Assembly: GCF_000515415.1 (NCBI RefSeq)
Contig: NZ_KI911783.1
Span: 3,028,392-3,092,391 of the forward strand
Source: Bradyrhizobium sp. WSM1417
Lineage (GTDB): Bacteria; Pseudomonadota; Alphaproteobacteria; Rhizobiales; Xanthobacteraceae
Length of the DNA: 64,000 nt
Direction of reading: 5' to 3'
In this document: in pieces, positions 16,869 to 27,335 of the stretch
Layout of the letters: every line of letters begins with the position of its first letter
Position numbering within the stretch: position 1 is the stretch's first letter
Made by a program: the position numbers and the translations under genes
The notes under the pieces: generated by a model
What the model saw: the letters and a program-made list of their open reading frames with translations, nothing else
What the model was told of the DNA's origin: nothing
The model's database searches: none

Positions 16869-17306
16869 TCAGGACGCGGGAGGGGCGCGGGGCTGGAATG
16901 CCGTGCCGGCCGATTTCAAATGGACGAATTCGGCGTCGGTGGTGCGGTAGAGCAGGTCGATCGCCTGCGGCAGCAACAACACAGGCGGCGCCGCGAACAT
17001 GACGGTGCCGGCCATCGCGACCAATGCGCAGATCGCGCAATTGTCCTCGCCCGGGTGCTCCCGGTCGGGAGCCAACGGCGATTGCCTCTCGACGGCGGCG
17101 CGGTCGATCGAAGCGAGACCTTGGGCGCTGTCGGTCTGCTGAAGCGAGGACTGGGCGAGGGGAGCGGCCTGGGCGAACCAATGGCTATGGCCGAACGTCA
17201 GCGCGAACTGCACCAGCATCGCGAAGATCGCGAGCCGGGCGCCGTGCCTGATATTCGACCGGAACCACTTCATCTGGAAACGCCACCCCCACATCGCCAG
17301 TGCCAA
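16869..17306 (-). CDS. DUF2946 family protein
   Basis: 145 residues from the first ATG; the ATG at 17273 (MKWFRSN) is also possible and gives 134. One N-terminal hydrophobic segment (FAMLVQFALTFGHSHWF), a central DNCAICALVAMAGTVMFAAPPVLLLP with CxxC next to a second hydrophobic segment. This fits DUF2946, a small membrane protein found next to metal-uptake TonB receptors. The CxxC could bind a metal. It is upstream of the receptor by 142 bp on the same strand, so probably one operon. Confidence 0.75.
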   Translation of the reverse strand: MALAMWGWRFQMKWFRSNIRHGARLAIFAMLVQFALTFGHSHWFAQAAPLAQSSLQQTDSAQGLASIDRAAVERQSPLAPDREHPGEDNCAICALVAMAGTVMFAAPPVLLLPQAIDLLYRTTDAEFVHLKSAGTAFQPRAPPAS

Positions 17307-17321
17307 TCCCCTCGGCGTTCC

Positions 17322-17344
17322 GCGATGTTATAATGTAACATCGC
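17322..17344 (-). promoter_or_regulatory. Zur-type palindromic operator
   Basis: Arms GCGATGTTA (17322-17330) and TAACATCGC (17336-17344) are a perfect 9-bp inverted repeat around TAATG. The core ATGTTATAATGTAACAT differs at one position from the ATGTTATAATATAACAT pattern known for Zur sites in proteobacteria. It lies 15 bp upstream of the DUF2946 start, overlapping the place of a promoter. Zn-bound Zur would repress DUF2946 and the TonB receptor. Confidence 0.75.
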
Positions 17345-17425
17345 CCGATCAGTCGGCGGATGTCAACCGCAGCCACGCCGATCCACTCGGGCGATTGCCG
17401 GATGTGTCGTTCGCGCAACGGAGTT

Positions 17426-19489
17426 TCACCGCCCCTCGCGGACCCACGTCGCAGCAAACGCGCCGAGCAGCAGCAGCAGCCCGATCAGGCCGGCGAAGAT
17501 CGGCAGCACGCCGACGCCCTTCACCACGCTGGCGTCGCGCATCCGCACGCCCATCCAGCCGTCGCCATGGAAGACGCTCGCCGAGCGGACCGGTAGGATG
17601 CGCGGCAGCGCGACGCTGGTGCCGTCGACCACGCGCACGGCGTCACCGCCGGTGGCCTGGGTCAGGGGCTTCAACGTCTCGGTGGTGGAGGTGACTTCCG
17701 AAAACTCCTTCGGATTGGTCGGGCCGACATTGATCAGCGCCTTCAGCGTGCCGTCGGTGGCTTGCCACAGGCCGAGCTCGCTCGCGGGCAGGCTGGCGCG
17801 CCATTCGCCGGGATCGCCGGCTGCAAGCGTCAGGTCGCGCGACACGCCGGACGGCGAGGTCACGCTCACCGGCTGAACGCTGTCCGCCATGGTCTGGCGC
17901 ACCACCACGAGATTCTTGCCCTGCACCTGCAGGCGCAACGCTTCCTCATCCAGATCAGGCTGCTTCATCAGCCAGTGCGACATCCGCCGCAACAGATCGA
18001 GATGCGGACCGCCACCTTCATAGCCGCGCGCCCACAGCCAGATGTGGTCGGAGAGCAGCAGCGCGACGCGGCCCTCGCCGAAGCGCGAGAGAAACAGCAG
18101 CGGCTTGCCGTCGACGCCCGTCATGACCGGCGGGTTGACCGCATTGCGGGTATCGACGGTGCGGAAGAACCGGCTCCAGCGCGGCGGCTCGGAGGCGGAG
18201 CCCTCGAGGCCACGCGTGACGGGATGGCGTTTGCCGACGTCGGACAGATGCGCGTAGAACGGCTTTTCCGTCACCCCGACCGGTTCGGCCGGCAGCACTG
18301 AATCCAGCGGCGTGCGCCAGATGCTGGTGTTGGACGCGTAGTCGGGGCCGGCCGAGACCAGCACTGCGCCGCCGGAACGCACGTAGCGTGCGATGTTGTC
18401 GAAATAAGCGATCGGCAGCACGCCCTGGCGGGCATAGCGGTCGAAGATGATCAGCTGGAATTCGTTGATCTTCTGCTGGAACAGCTCCCGGGTCGGAAAC
18501 GCGATCAGCGACAATTCGTTGATCGGCGTGCCGTCCTGCTTCTCCGGCGGCCGCAGAATGGTGAAGTGGACGAGATCGACGCTGGCATCGGATTTGAGCA
18601 GGTTGCGCCAGGTGCGCTCGCCCGAATGCGGCTCGCCCGAGACCAGCAGCACGCGCAGCTTGTCGCGCACACCGTCGATGGCGACGACGGCGCGGTTGTT
18701 CACTGGCGTCAATTCCCGCTCGAGCGGCGAGGCCTCGATCTCGACGATGTTCGGCCCGGAATGCTTGATGTCGACGTCGACGCTTGCGGCCTGGCCGCTC
18801 GAAAGCGTGCGCTCGTTGATGACCTCGCCGTCTCTGCGGACCGTGACCTTGGCGCGCTCGCCGCTGACGCCCTGGTCGTCGAGGCGGTAGGTGATGGTCT
18901 GGGGCTGCCCGACGATGCCGAAACGCGGCGCGGCGATGACCGCGATCCGGCGGTCGCGCTCGTCCTTCTGCCCGGTGATCAGCGCGTGCACCGGCGCCTG
19001 GAAGCCGAGCCCGGCGGCATTGGCCGGAATGTCATGGACGCGGCCGTCGGTGATCAGGAACGCACCGGCGACGCGGTCGACCGGCACGTCGGACAAGGCC
19101 GAGGCCAGCGCCCCGAACAGCTTGGTGCCGTCGGTCTCGCCGTCGGCCTGTCCGGCATCGACGACGCGGACCTCGAGCCCCTTGATCTTCTTCAGGCTGT
19201 CGACCAGCGCTTCCTGCGCCTGAGCGGCCTCGCGATTACGATTGCCGAAATTCTGGCTCGGGCTCTTGTCGACGACGATTGCGGCGACAGAGGTGAGGGG
19301 ATCGCGGTCCTCGCGGGTGAAGGAGGGATTGGCGAGCGCCAGCAGGAACAGCGCCAGCGCGGCCACGCGCACGGCAGCGCCGCGCGCCCGCGCCAGCAGC
19401 AGCACGAGCGCGATGACGACGATCGCGGCCAGCGCGAGCCACAGCACGATCGTGGGAACCAGCGGCGTGAATGCGATGCCGTAATTCAT
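17426..19489 (-). CDS. Membrane protein with VWA/glutamine-amidotransferase-like core
   Basis: 687 residues: two N-terminal hydrophobic segments (about 11-31 and 39-51), a long extracytoplasmic part, and one C-terminal segment (GVGVLPIFAGLIGLLLLLG...). The opening VAAIVVDKSPSQNF resembles the metal-site start of VWA-like domains with the usual DxSxS changed (DKSPS). The middle (RVLLVSGEPHSGERTWRNLL, LIIFDRY, VRSGGAVLVSAGP) looks like the class-I glutamine amidotransferase-like fold found in such BatA-neighbour proteins. Last gene in the MoxR-DUF58-DUF4159 operon, 7 bp after the DUF4159 gene. Function unknown; periplasm-facing role likely. Confidence 0.78.
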   Translation of the reverse strand: MNYGIAFTPLVPTIVLWLALAAIVVIALVLLLARARGAAVRVAALALFLLALANPSFTREDRDPLTSVAAIVVDKSPSQNFGNRNREAAQAQEALVDSLKKIKGLEVRVVDAGQADGETDGTKLFGALASALSDVPVDRVAGAFLITDGRVHDIPANAAGLGFQAPVHALITGQKDERDRRIAVIAAPRFGIVGQPQTITYRLDDQGVSGERAKVTVRRDGEVINERTLSSGQAASVDVDIKHSGPNIVEIEASPLERELTPVNNRAVVAIDGVRDKLRVLLVSGEPHSGERTWRNLLKSDASVDLVHFTILRPPEKQDGTPINELSLIAFPTRELFQQKINEFQLIIFDRYARQGVLPIAYFDNIARYVRSGGAVLVSAGPDYASNTSIWRTPLDSVLPAEPVGVTEKPFYAHLSDVGKRHPVTRGLEGSASEPPRWSRFFRTVDTRNAVNPPVMTGVDGKPLLFLSRFGEGRVALLLSDHIWLWARGYEGGGPHLDLLRRMSHWLMKQPDLDEEALRLQVQGKNLVVVRQTMADSVQPVSVTSPSGVSRDLTLAAGDPGEWRASLPASELGLWQATDGTLKALINVGPTNPKEFSEVTSTTETLKPLTQATGGDAVRVVDGTSVALPRILPVRSASVFHGDGWMGVRMRDASVVKGVGVLPIFAGLIGLLLLLGAFAATWVREGR

Positions 19490-19496
19490 ATCGATC

Positions 19497-22310
19497 CTAT
19501 TGCCCCAGCCGTTCGATCAGGGCCGGTGCGTGCACCTGGTCGGCCTTGTAGTTGCCGGTCAGCGTGTACATCACGATGTTGGCGCCGGCGCGGTAGGCGA
19601 ATTCGCGCTGGCGGGGGTCGCCGCCGGTCACCGGCAGCATGGCCTGGCCGTCGGGCCGCACGGCCCAGGCGCCGGCAAGGTCGTTCGAGGTGATGATGAT
19701 CGGCGAGACGCCGTCGCCGCCGCGCGCCGGCCGCTGCGCGCTGTCCTCGTCGTCTTCGCGCGGCAAGGTCTCGACCCAGGTCTGGCCGGTTGTGAAGCGG
19801 CCGGGGAAGTCGCGCAAGAGAAAGAATGTCTTGGTCAACACGTGCTCGCGCGGCACCGGCTCCAGCTCGGGCACATCGAGCGAGGACAGGATCTCGCGGA
19901 GCGTCTGCATGGCGGGGGTCTGTGCCGCGCCGTTCGCGCCGGGCGGCGCTTCGACCGCGTCGCGGGTGTCGAACAGCACGGTGCCGCCCTGCTTCATATA
20001 GGCGTCGATCTTGTTGATCGCGTCCCGCGACGGCTTGGGCGCGCCCGGCACGATCGGCCAGTAGATCAGCGGGAAGAAGGCGAGCTCGTCGCGCGCCGGA
20101 TCGATGCCGACGGGATCGCCGGCCTCGAGCGCGGTGCGCTGCGCCAGGAACAGCGTCAGTCCTGACAGCCCGGCCCTGACGATGGAATCGACGTCGGCAT
20201 TGCCGGTCACGACATAGGCGAGGCGGGTCTGCGACACCGCCTTCATCGCGAACTCGTCGGACGCGCTGTCCGCGTGCGACGGCGTCGGCGCGAACGAGGC
20301 GAGGCCTGCGAGCACCAGTCCGAAGACGATCATCGCAGGCGCGGCGCGGCGGCGCAGCAGCGCGGCAAGTCCGCCGCCGAGCACCGCGACGATGATGGCG
20401 TCGATCAGGAATAGCGCGAGCGCCGTCGACAGCAGCCAGCCGCGCAAGTCCTGCGGCTCGGCATTGGTGTAGGTGGCGTGCCGGGCGCGCAGGCTCGCGG
20501 TGTTCAGGGCTGCGATACGGTCGGCGCTGGCAAGCGTGTTCACGGCGAGCGGTCCTTCTGCCGGACCATAGAAGCCCGGCGGATGATCGGGTGTGGCGCG
20601 GTCGCGATAATCCGCGGGCAGCGGCTTTGCGGCGGCCGGCGGCGGACCGAAAGCGCCGAAGCCGTCGAGGATGTGCAACGGCGCCACCGTCTCGGCGGTC
20701 CCTTCAGTGGCAACGCCTGCGCCTGGCTTGGCGGTATAGCCGGACATGTCGACGACGCGCCGCAGGATTTCGACGAAGGTGCCCGACATGGGCAGATCCG
20801 ACCAGCGCATGTCGGCGCTGACGTGGAACAGGCTGACGACGCCCTTGCCGCGATGCTCTCCTGTTACCAGCGGCGTGCCGTCTTCCAGCGAGGCCCAGCT
20901 CTTGGTGGCGAGCACGGCGTCGGGCTCGGCCAGCACCTGGCGGCTGATGGTGACGTCCTTGGGGACCACGACGCCGGCAAACGGACCGTCGGCGGCAAAG
21001 GAGGCCAGATGTTGCGGCTTTTCCCAGGTCAGGCTGCCGCCGAGCGTCCGGCCGCCCTTGCGCAGCTTGACCGGAACGAGATCGTCCTCGGCTTGCGCCA
21101 GCCGCGGACCGGCAAACCGCACCAGCACGCCGCCTTGGTCGATCCAGCCATTGAGACGCTCGCGGATCTCGGGGGCGATGGTGCCGACATCGGCAAGGAT
21201 GATCATCGGCAGCTTCTGGTCGAGGAACTGCGTGATGCCCTGCTGCGGCGAGCCCTTGTCGGCGAGCCGCACGTCGGCGAACGGCGCCAGCGCGCGGGTG
21301 AGATAGAAGGTCGGCGCCAGCAGCGGCTGCGCGGTCTCGCTGGTGGAGCCCGAGACGATGCCGATGGCGCGGCGGCGCCAGCGCTTGTCTAGCAGCTGCA
21401 CTGCGCCGGCGGAGCGCTCACCGGCAATTTCCAGCCGCGTGATGTCGTTGCGCAGCTCGACCGGCAGATCGAACGAAGCTTCGGTTTCCTTGTCCTGCGG
21501 GCCGAACGAATAACGCGCTTCACCGATCGGCGAGGCCTTCTGGTCCAGCGCGCGCACGGTGCCGATGGCGATGCCGCTGTCGGTGCGCAGCACCTTCACC
21601 GTCATCCTGGCTGCGGCATTCTCTGCCGCGACCAGGGCCAGCGGCGACGAGGTGCCGCCTTCGAATACGGTCAGGCTGCGGTCGCCGACGGTCTTGCCGA
21701 GGCCAGCAACGAACTCCTCGCCGCGACCGGTATCGACGCTGTCGGAGAGCCAGGCGATCTCGCAGTCACCGGTCGCCTTCAGGAAGCGATCGATGGCGGT
21801 CAGGGTCTCGACGCGCTCGATCGAATAGGGCTTCGGCGTCAGCTGCCGCAGCGCGACGCGCGCGGCGCCCGCCGGCATCAATGTGATATCGCGGTTCGGC
21901 TCGGACAGCGGCACCAGCGCAATCGCACGGCGGTCGTTCTCGGCACTCGCGATCAACTCGTCGGCGGCCCTGATCCGGATGTCCCAGTTCGAGGCCGCGC
22001 TCCACCCGTCGTCGAACATGATCATCAGCGGCGCCTTGCTGGCGGCCGCGCCTGTTTGCGGATTCCAGATCGGGCCGGCGGCGGCGAAAATAACCAGCGC
22101 CGCAGCCAGCAGCCGCAATGCGGTCAGCCACCACGGCGTCCGCGACGGGGTCTCTTCGCGGGGTGCGATGTCGAACAGCAGGCGCGTCGGCGGAAACTCG
22201 ATGCGGCGCGGCCGCGGCGGCATCACGCGCAACAGCCACCACAGCACCGGCAGGCTGACAAGGCCGATCAGGAGCAGCGGTTCGGTGAACGCGAGCGGCA
22301 GTCCCATCAT
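19497..22310 (-). CDS. DUF4159 protein with BatA-like N-terminal membrane region
   Basis: 937 residues. Begins with a hydrophobic segment and RVMPPRPRRIEFPPTRLLFDI, then a second segment (LTALRLLAAALVIFAAAGP): the N-terminal BatA/aerotolerance-type membrane region. A VWA-like fold follows (MIMFDDGWSAA). Central hydrophobic segments near residue 640 and 665 are followed by the C-terminal DUF4159 domain (TRLAYVVTGNADVDS...GLSGLTLFLAQRT...FFPLIYWP). Its ATG overlaps the stop of the DUF58 gene (ATGA). Function of DUF4159 unknown; the operon suggests a membrane-bound chaperone or assembly role with the MoxR ATPase. Confidence 0.85.
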   Translation of the reverse strand: MMGLPLAFTEPLLLIGLVSLPVLWWLLRVMPPRPRRIEFPPTRLLFDIAPREETPSRTPWWLTALRLLAAALVIFAAAGPIWNPQTGAAASKAPLMIMFDDGWSAASNWDIRIRAADELIASAENDRRAIALVPLSEPNRDITLMPAGAARVALRQLTPKPYSIERVETLTAIDRFLKATGDCEIAWLSDSVDTGRGEEFVAGLGKTVGDRSLTVFEGGTSSPLALVAAENAAARMTVKVLRTDSGIAIGTVRALDQKASPIGEARYSFGPQDKETEASFDLPVELRNDITRLEIAGERSAGAVQLLDKRWRRRAIGIVSGSTSETAQPLLAPTFYLTRALAPFADVRLADKGSPQQGITQFLDQKLPMIILADVGTIAPEIRERLNGWIDQGGVLVRFAGPRLAQAEDDLVPVKLRKGGRTLGGSLTWEKPQHLASFAADGPFAGVVVPKDVTISRQVLAEPDAVLATKSWASLEDGTPLVTGEHRGKGVVSLFHVSADMRWSDLPMSGTFVEILRRVVDMSGYTAKPGAGVATEGTAETVAPLHILDGFGAFGPPPAAAKPLPADYRDRATPDHPPGFYGPAEGPLAVNTLASADRIAALNTASLRARHATYTNAEPQDLRGWLLSTALALFLIDAIIVAVLGGGLAALLRRRAAPAMIVFGLVLAGLASFAPTPSHADSASDEFAMKAVSQTRLAYVVTGNADVDSIVRAGLSGLTLFLAQRTALEAGDPVGIDPARDELAFFPLIYWPIVPGAPKPSRDAINKIDAYMKQGGTVLFDTRDAVEAPPGANGAAQTPAMQTLREILSSLDVPELEPVPREHVLTKTFFLLRDFPGRFTTGQTWVETLPREDDEDSAQRPARGGDGVSPIIITSNDLAGAWAVRPDGQAMLPVTGGDPRQREFAYRAGANIVMYTLTGNYKADQVHAPALIERLGQ

Positions 22311-23250
22311 GCTGCCGGCCCCGCCTTGATCGTGGTGGTACGCGCGCCCGACTTGCTCACCTGCATGCCGGCATGCAGGAACAGCAAGAGCTCCGCGGCC
22401 GAGCGGTCGGTGGCGTGGGTCGTGAACAGCCAGTCCAGCTTGTTGGTCTCGGCGCGGATCTGGTCGCGGTGCAGCGCGAGTCGTGCGGTGTAATCCTGCG
22501 CCCAGCTCTCGGCGCGGCCGGCGGTGATCACGCCGAACCCTTCGGGCTCGACGAACTCGACGCGGCCGGAATACGGGAAGGATTCCTCGGCGGGATCGAC
22601 CACCTGCACCAGCGTGCCATGCGCACCGGAGCCGGACAAGCCGGCGAGCGTGGTCCTGATCTCGGAGATCGGCGACCAGAAGTCCGACAGCACGATCGTC
22701 TCGGCCAGCGCCGCGGGCACGAAGGACGGCGGCAGGCTCAAGCGGTCGGCATCGTCATGCAGCATCGCCTGCGCCATCTTGTCGATGACGCTGCGGCTCG
22801 CGGTCGGTGCCATCAGCCCGGGAATGCCGACGCGTTCGCCGCCGGAAACCAGCAGCTCGGCCAGCGCGAAGGCGACGATCAGCGTCCGCTCGAGCTTGGA
22901 TTCGCGCGCCTGTTTTGAAGCGAACGCCATCGAGGGCGAGCGGTCGGGCCAGATCCAGACCGTGTGCGAGGCTTCCCATTCGAGCTCGCGGACATAGAGA
23001 AGATCGTCGCGCGCCGAACGCCGCCAGTCGACGTTCTGCGACGGCTCGCCGGAGACGAAGCGGCGGTATTGCCAGAAATTTTCGCCGGAGCCGGCGCGAC
23101 GGCGGCCGTGCAAACCGTGGATGACGTTGGCGGCGATGCGGCGGGCCTCGAGCACCAGGCGCGGCAAGGAAGCTGCGAGCGTGCGGCTTTCGCCATCGGC
23201 ACGTCGGATCGCGATGACCTCCTTTGCTGCGTGCCCGTTCTCCGCCGCCA

Positions 23251-23251
<1 letters not shown>
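22307..23251 (-). CDS. DUF58 domain protein
   Basis: 314 residues. Contains the DUF58 block GENFWQYRRFVSGEPSQNVDWRRSARDDLLYVRELEWE, then a VWA-like remainder (WIWPDRSPSMAF; a DxSxS variant PDRSPS). No signal peptide. DUF58 proteins pair with MoxR AAA ATPases. The ATG at 23251 overlaps the MoxR stop (TGATG), and the next gene overlaps its own stop, so the operon is tightly coupled. The extra in-frame TTG 3 bp upstream is not needed. Confidence 0.9.
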
Positions 23252-24249
<998 letters not shown>

Positions 24250-24481
24250 CCGTTAGCTCCTTCAGCCTGCCATGCGGCTCGCTTGCGTCGTCATGTCGTC
24301 ACGTCCTCAACTCAAGACGTGGGCCCTATGCTAGACTTGCAGGAAGGCCATGTATTCGTTGAATTAACCTATCCCCACCTTATCGGCTTAGGGATATGTA
24401 GGGCATCACGAAGTGGCGACCTCCACACCGGACGAATGCGGGGTGGAACCGAGCACCCGGATACAACGTAAACCTGCACCA

Positions 24482-24513
24482 ATCGTGCCAAATGACCGAT
24501 CGTGCCAAATGAC
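24482..24513 (+). repeat. Two-copy 17-bp tandem repeat in DUF1285 leader
   Basis: ATCGTGCCAAATGAC occurs at 24482-24496 and again at 24499-24513, 17 bp apart, just upstream of the chosen DUF1285 start. It may be a binding site or a recent slip duplication. Confidence 0.6.
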
Positions 24514-24529
24514 AAAGTCAGGGCAAACC

Positions 24530-25141
24530 ATGGCGAACCAAGGGCAGAGCGCCGATCGTGGTCTTGAGGGGCTGACTGCCGCTGCCAAAACTGCTGCCGA
24601 TGCCGAAGGCGCCAAAAAGGGCCTGCCTCCGGTGCATTTGTGGAATCCGCCGTTTTGCGGCGATCTAGACATGCGAATCGCATCCGATGGTACTTGGTTC
24701 TATTTGGGGACGCCAATCGGCCGTCATGCTTTGGTCCGCCTGTTCTCGACCATCCTCAAGCGTGAAGGCGACAAGCATTTCCTCGTCACGCCGGTGGAGA
24801 AGGTCGGCATTCGCGTCGACGACGCGCCGTTCATGGCGGTCGAGATGCAGAAGGACGGCGAGGACAACCGTCGCGTGCTCCGCTTCCGCACCAATGTCGA
24901 CGACTGGGTCACCTGCGATGCCGCGCACCGGCTGCGCTTCGAACAGGCCAAGGACGGCGGGCTGACGCCCTATCTGCATGTCCGCGACGAACTCTGGGCC
25001 AAGGTCACCCGCGCGCTCTATTACGATCTGGTTGACATGGGTGAGGAGCGGATGGTGGATGGCCAGCCGATGTTCGGTGTCGAGTCGGCCGGCGAGTTCT
25101 TCGCCATGGCCGATGCGGAGCAGGTGAGGGCCGCGCTTTGA
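24530..25141 (+). CDS. DUF1285 family protein
   Basis: 203 residues from the ATG at 24530 (MANQGQSADR). The body LPPVHLWNPPFCGDLDMRIASDGTWFY..., then GTPIGRHALVRLFSTIL, is the DUF1285 family, whose members have a mixed alpha-beta fold and unknown function. The start is uncertain: an ATG at 24509 and one at 24413 are in frame, but the first lies in a tandem repeat. First gene of a run with Nudix, DUF6111, CCA enzyme and TauE; its TGA overlaps the next start (TTGA). Confidence 0.82.
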   Translation: MANQGQSADRGLEGLTAAAKTAADAEGAKKGLPPVHLWNPPFCGDLDMRIASDGTWFYLGTPIGRHALVRLFSTILKREGDKHFLVTPVEKVGIRVDDAPFMAVEMQKDGEDNRRVLRFRTNVDDWVTCDAAHRLRFEQAKDGGLTPYLHVRDELWAKVTRALYYDLVDMGEERMVDGQPMFGVESAGEFFAMADAEQVRAAL

Positions 25142-25809
25142 ACAAGCCTATCTCCAGGAACGATCCCGCCGTGATCGGTGCGGCCGATTTCTTCGCCCGC
25201 TCCACGGCGCGGCTCGGCTTCGACGTTCCGCCCGGCCTCTACGATCCCAACATCATTCCGGCCTCGGGCGATCCCGGTACCGACAAGATGCTCGAGATCA
25301 TCGCGCGCGAGCAGCCGGTGCGGCCGGCAGCGGTCCTGATCGCGGTGGTCGATCATCCAGAGCCGACCATCCTCCTGACGCAGCGCTCGGCGCATCTGAA
25401 CGACCATGCCGGCCAGATCGCTTTTCCCGGCGGCAAGATCGACGCGATTGACCGCTCGCCGCTCGATGCGGCGCTGCGCGAGGCCGAGGAGGAGGTCGGG
25501 CTGTCCAGAGACTTCGTCGAGCCGATCGGGTATCTCGATCTCTACGGCACGGGCTTCGGCTTCCGCATCCTGCCGACGGTTGCCAGGGTGCGCCCGGGTT
25601 TTGAGCTGACGATCAATCATTCCGAGGTTGATGATGCGTTCGAAGTGCCGCTATCGTTCCTGATGAACCCGGCCAACCACCAGGTGCACAGTAAGGAATT
25701 CCGCGGCATGGAGCGGTCCTACTACGCGATGCCGTTTGCCGAACGCTACATCTGGGGCGCGACGGCCGGCATGCTCCGTGTGCTCTATGAGCGGATCTAT
25801 TCCTCATGA
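25138..25809 (+). CDS. CoA-pyrophosphatase-type Nudix hydrolase (NudL-like)
   Basis: 223 residues. It has the CoA-specific motif LLTQRSAHLNDHAGQIAFPGG followed by the Nudix box (GGKIDAIDRSPLDAALREAEEEVG). This pair marks CoA diphosphatases, which cut CoA or acyl-CoA to phosphopantetheine and 3',5'-ADP. Starts with TTG at 25138, overlapping the DUF1285 stop; no better ATG exists. Ends 3 bp beyond the start of the next gene. Confidence 0.9.
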   Translation: MNKPISRNDPAVIGAADFFARSTARLGFDVPPGLYDPNIIPASGDPGTDKMLEIIAREQPVRPAAVLIAVVDHPEPTILLTQRSAHLNDHAGQIAFPGGKIDAIDRSPLDAALREAEEEVGLSRDFVEPIGYLDLYGTGFGFRILPTVARVRPGFELTINHSEVDDAFEVPLSFLMNPANHQVHSKEFRGMERSYYAMPFAERYIWGATAGMLRVLYERIYSS

Positions 25810-26069
25810 TCCGGCCGATCCTGACCGAGATCGGAATCTTCCTCGTTCCCTTTGCCGTCTATGCGCTGTTCCTGGCCGCGACGCGTTCCGGCCTGTTCGT
25901 GCAATCGTCCTGGCCGATCACGATCGTCGCGCGCCTCATGCTGGCGGCGCTCGTGCTGGTGATCGCGGGGCTGATCGGCTTTGCGCATTTCTCCGGCGCT
26001 GCGCCGGATTCGACCTATGTCCCCGCCCATGTCGAGAACGGCAAGCTCGTGCCGGGCGTGGAAAGATAG
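25806..26069 (+). CDS. DUF6111-like two-TM membrane protein
   Basis: 87 residues with two transmembrane segments (about 8-24 and 41-59) and a C-terminal DSTYVPAHVENGKLVPG tail; this matches the short alphaproteobacterial DUF6111 type. ATG overlaps the stop of the Nudix gene, and the CCA gene starts 9 bp after it. Role unknown; the place between Nudix and CCA genes is a conserved arrangement in this group as far as I recall. Confidence 0.75.
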   Translation: MIRPILTEIGIFLVPFAVYALFLAATRSGLFVQSSWPITIVARLMLAALVLVIAGLIGFAHFSGAAPDSTYVPAHVENGKLVPGVER

Positions 26070-26078
26070 GGCTGGCCG

Positions 26079-27335
26079 ATGAGCGCGGTGCCCATGCTCG
26101 CCGATGCGCCCTGGCTGATTGCGGGCGGGACCGCGCGCGTCCTGCAATTGCTCAACGCGGATGGCGAGGAGGCGCGGGTCGTCGGCGGCGCCGTGCGCAA
26201 CGCGCTGCTCGGCCTCGTGCCCGGTGACATCGACATCGCGACCACGGCGCTCCCGCACGAGGTGATGCGGCGCGCCAAGAGCGCCGGCATCAAGGCCGTG
26301 CCGACCGGCATCGACCACGGCACCGTCACGCTCGTCATCGACAGCCAGCCGTACGAAGTCACGACGCTGCGCGAGGATACCGAGACCTTCGGCCGCAAGG
26401 CCAAGGTCGCGTTCGGCCGCGACTGGGTGAAGGACGCCGAACGTCGCGACTTCACGATGAACGGGCTTTCGGTCGATGCTGATGGTGTCGTCCACGATTA
26501 CGTCGGAGGCATCGCGGATGCGGCCGCGCGGCGCGTGCGCTTCATCGGTGATCCCGACCAGCGCATCGCCGAGGATTTCCTGCGCATCCTGCGCTTCTTC
26601 CGCATCCACGCCGCCTTTGGTGCCGGCGATCCCGACCGCAACGGCTATGTCGCCTGCATCCGGGGACGCGCGGGCATAGCGAGCCTGTCAGCCGAACGGC
26701 TGCGCATGGAGATGCTGAAGCTGCTGGTCGCTCAGCGCGCCTCTGCCGCCGCGCTCGCAATGGCGGACGGCGGATTGCTGCAGGCGCTGACCGGCGGCGT
26801 CGTCTACACCGGACCCCTCTCGGCGATGATCGCGATCGAGCGCGAGCTTGGCCTTGCCGCGAGCAGCACGCGCCGGCTCGCCGCACTGACGGTCGCGGTG
26901 ACCGAAGACGCCAAGCGCGTCGCCACGCGGTTGAGGCTCTCCAATGCGGAAACCAAGGCGCTGGATTCGATGGGGCACCGCTGGTGGCGTTTGGCCACCA
27001 AGGGTGAAGCCGATGCGCGGCGGCTGCTCTACCGGCTCGGCGCGGAGCGCTATCACGATCGCGTGTTGCTGGGCTGGGCGCGAGCCGGTCGTGACGTCGG
27101 CTCGTCGCGATGGCGAGCGCTCGCCGAGCTGCCGCAGCGCTGGACTGCGCCGAAATTTCCGCTTCGCGCCGCCGACTTCATCGCGCGCGGCATGGCGGAA
27201 GGACCCTCGCTCGGACATGTCTTGACGCTCGCCGAGGACGCTTGGCTTGCGGCGGATTTTCCCCTAGAGGAAGCCGCACTCGCTTCCATCGCCGATCAAG
27301 CTGCGGCACGCATCAGCCGCGATGAGAGAACGTGA
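26079..27335 (+). CDS. CCA tRNA nucleotidyltransferase / poly(A) polymerase family
   Basis: 418 residues. Adds or repairs the CCA end of tRNA. N-terminal nucleotidyltransferase core: VVGGAVRNALLGLVPGDIDIATTALPHEV (GGxVRD-like with Asp pair DID), then YEVTTLRED, RRDFTMNGLSVD. Followed by the RNA/head-neck region IAEDFLRILRFFRIHAAFG. Class II tRNA nucleotidyltransferase; some homologues act as poly(A) polymerase and cannot be told apart here. The stop overlaps the GTG start of the downstream exporter. Confidence 0.92.
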   Translation: MSAVPMLADAPWLIAGGTARVLQLLNADGEEARVVGGAVRNALLGLVPGDIDIATTALPHEVMRRAKSAGIKAVPTGIDHGTVTLVIDSQPYEVTTLREDTETFGRKAKVAFGRDWVKDAERRDFTMNGLSVDADGVVHDYVGGIADAAARRVRFIGDPDQRIAEDFLRILRFFRIHAAFGAGDPDRNGYVACIRGRAGIASLSAERLRMEMLKLLVAQRASAAALAMADGGLLQALTGGVVYTGPLSAMIAIERELGLAASSTRRLAALTVAVTEDAKRVATRLRLSNAETKALDSMGHRWWRLATKGEADARRLLYRLGAERYHDRVLLGWARAGRDVGSSRWRALAELPQRWTAPKFPLRAADFIARGMAEGPSLGHVLTLAEDAWLAADFPLEEAALASIADQAAARISRDERT

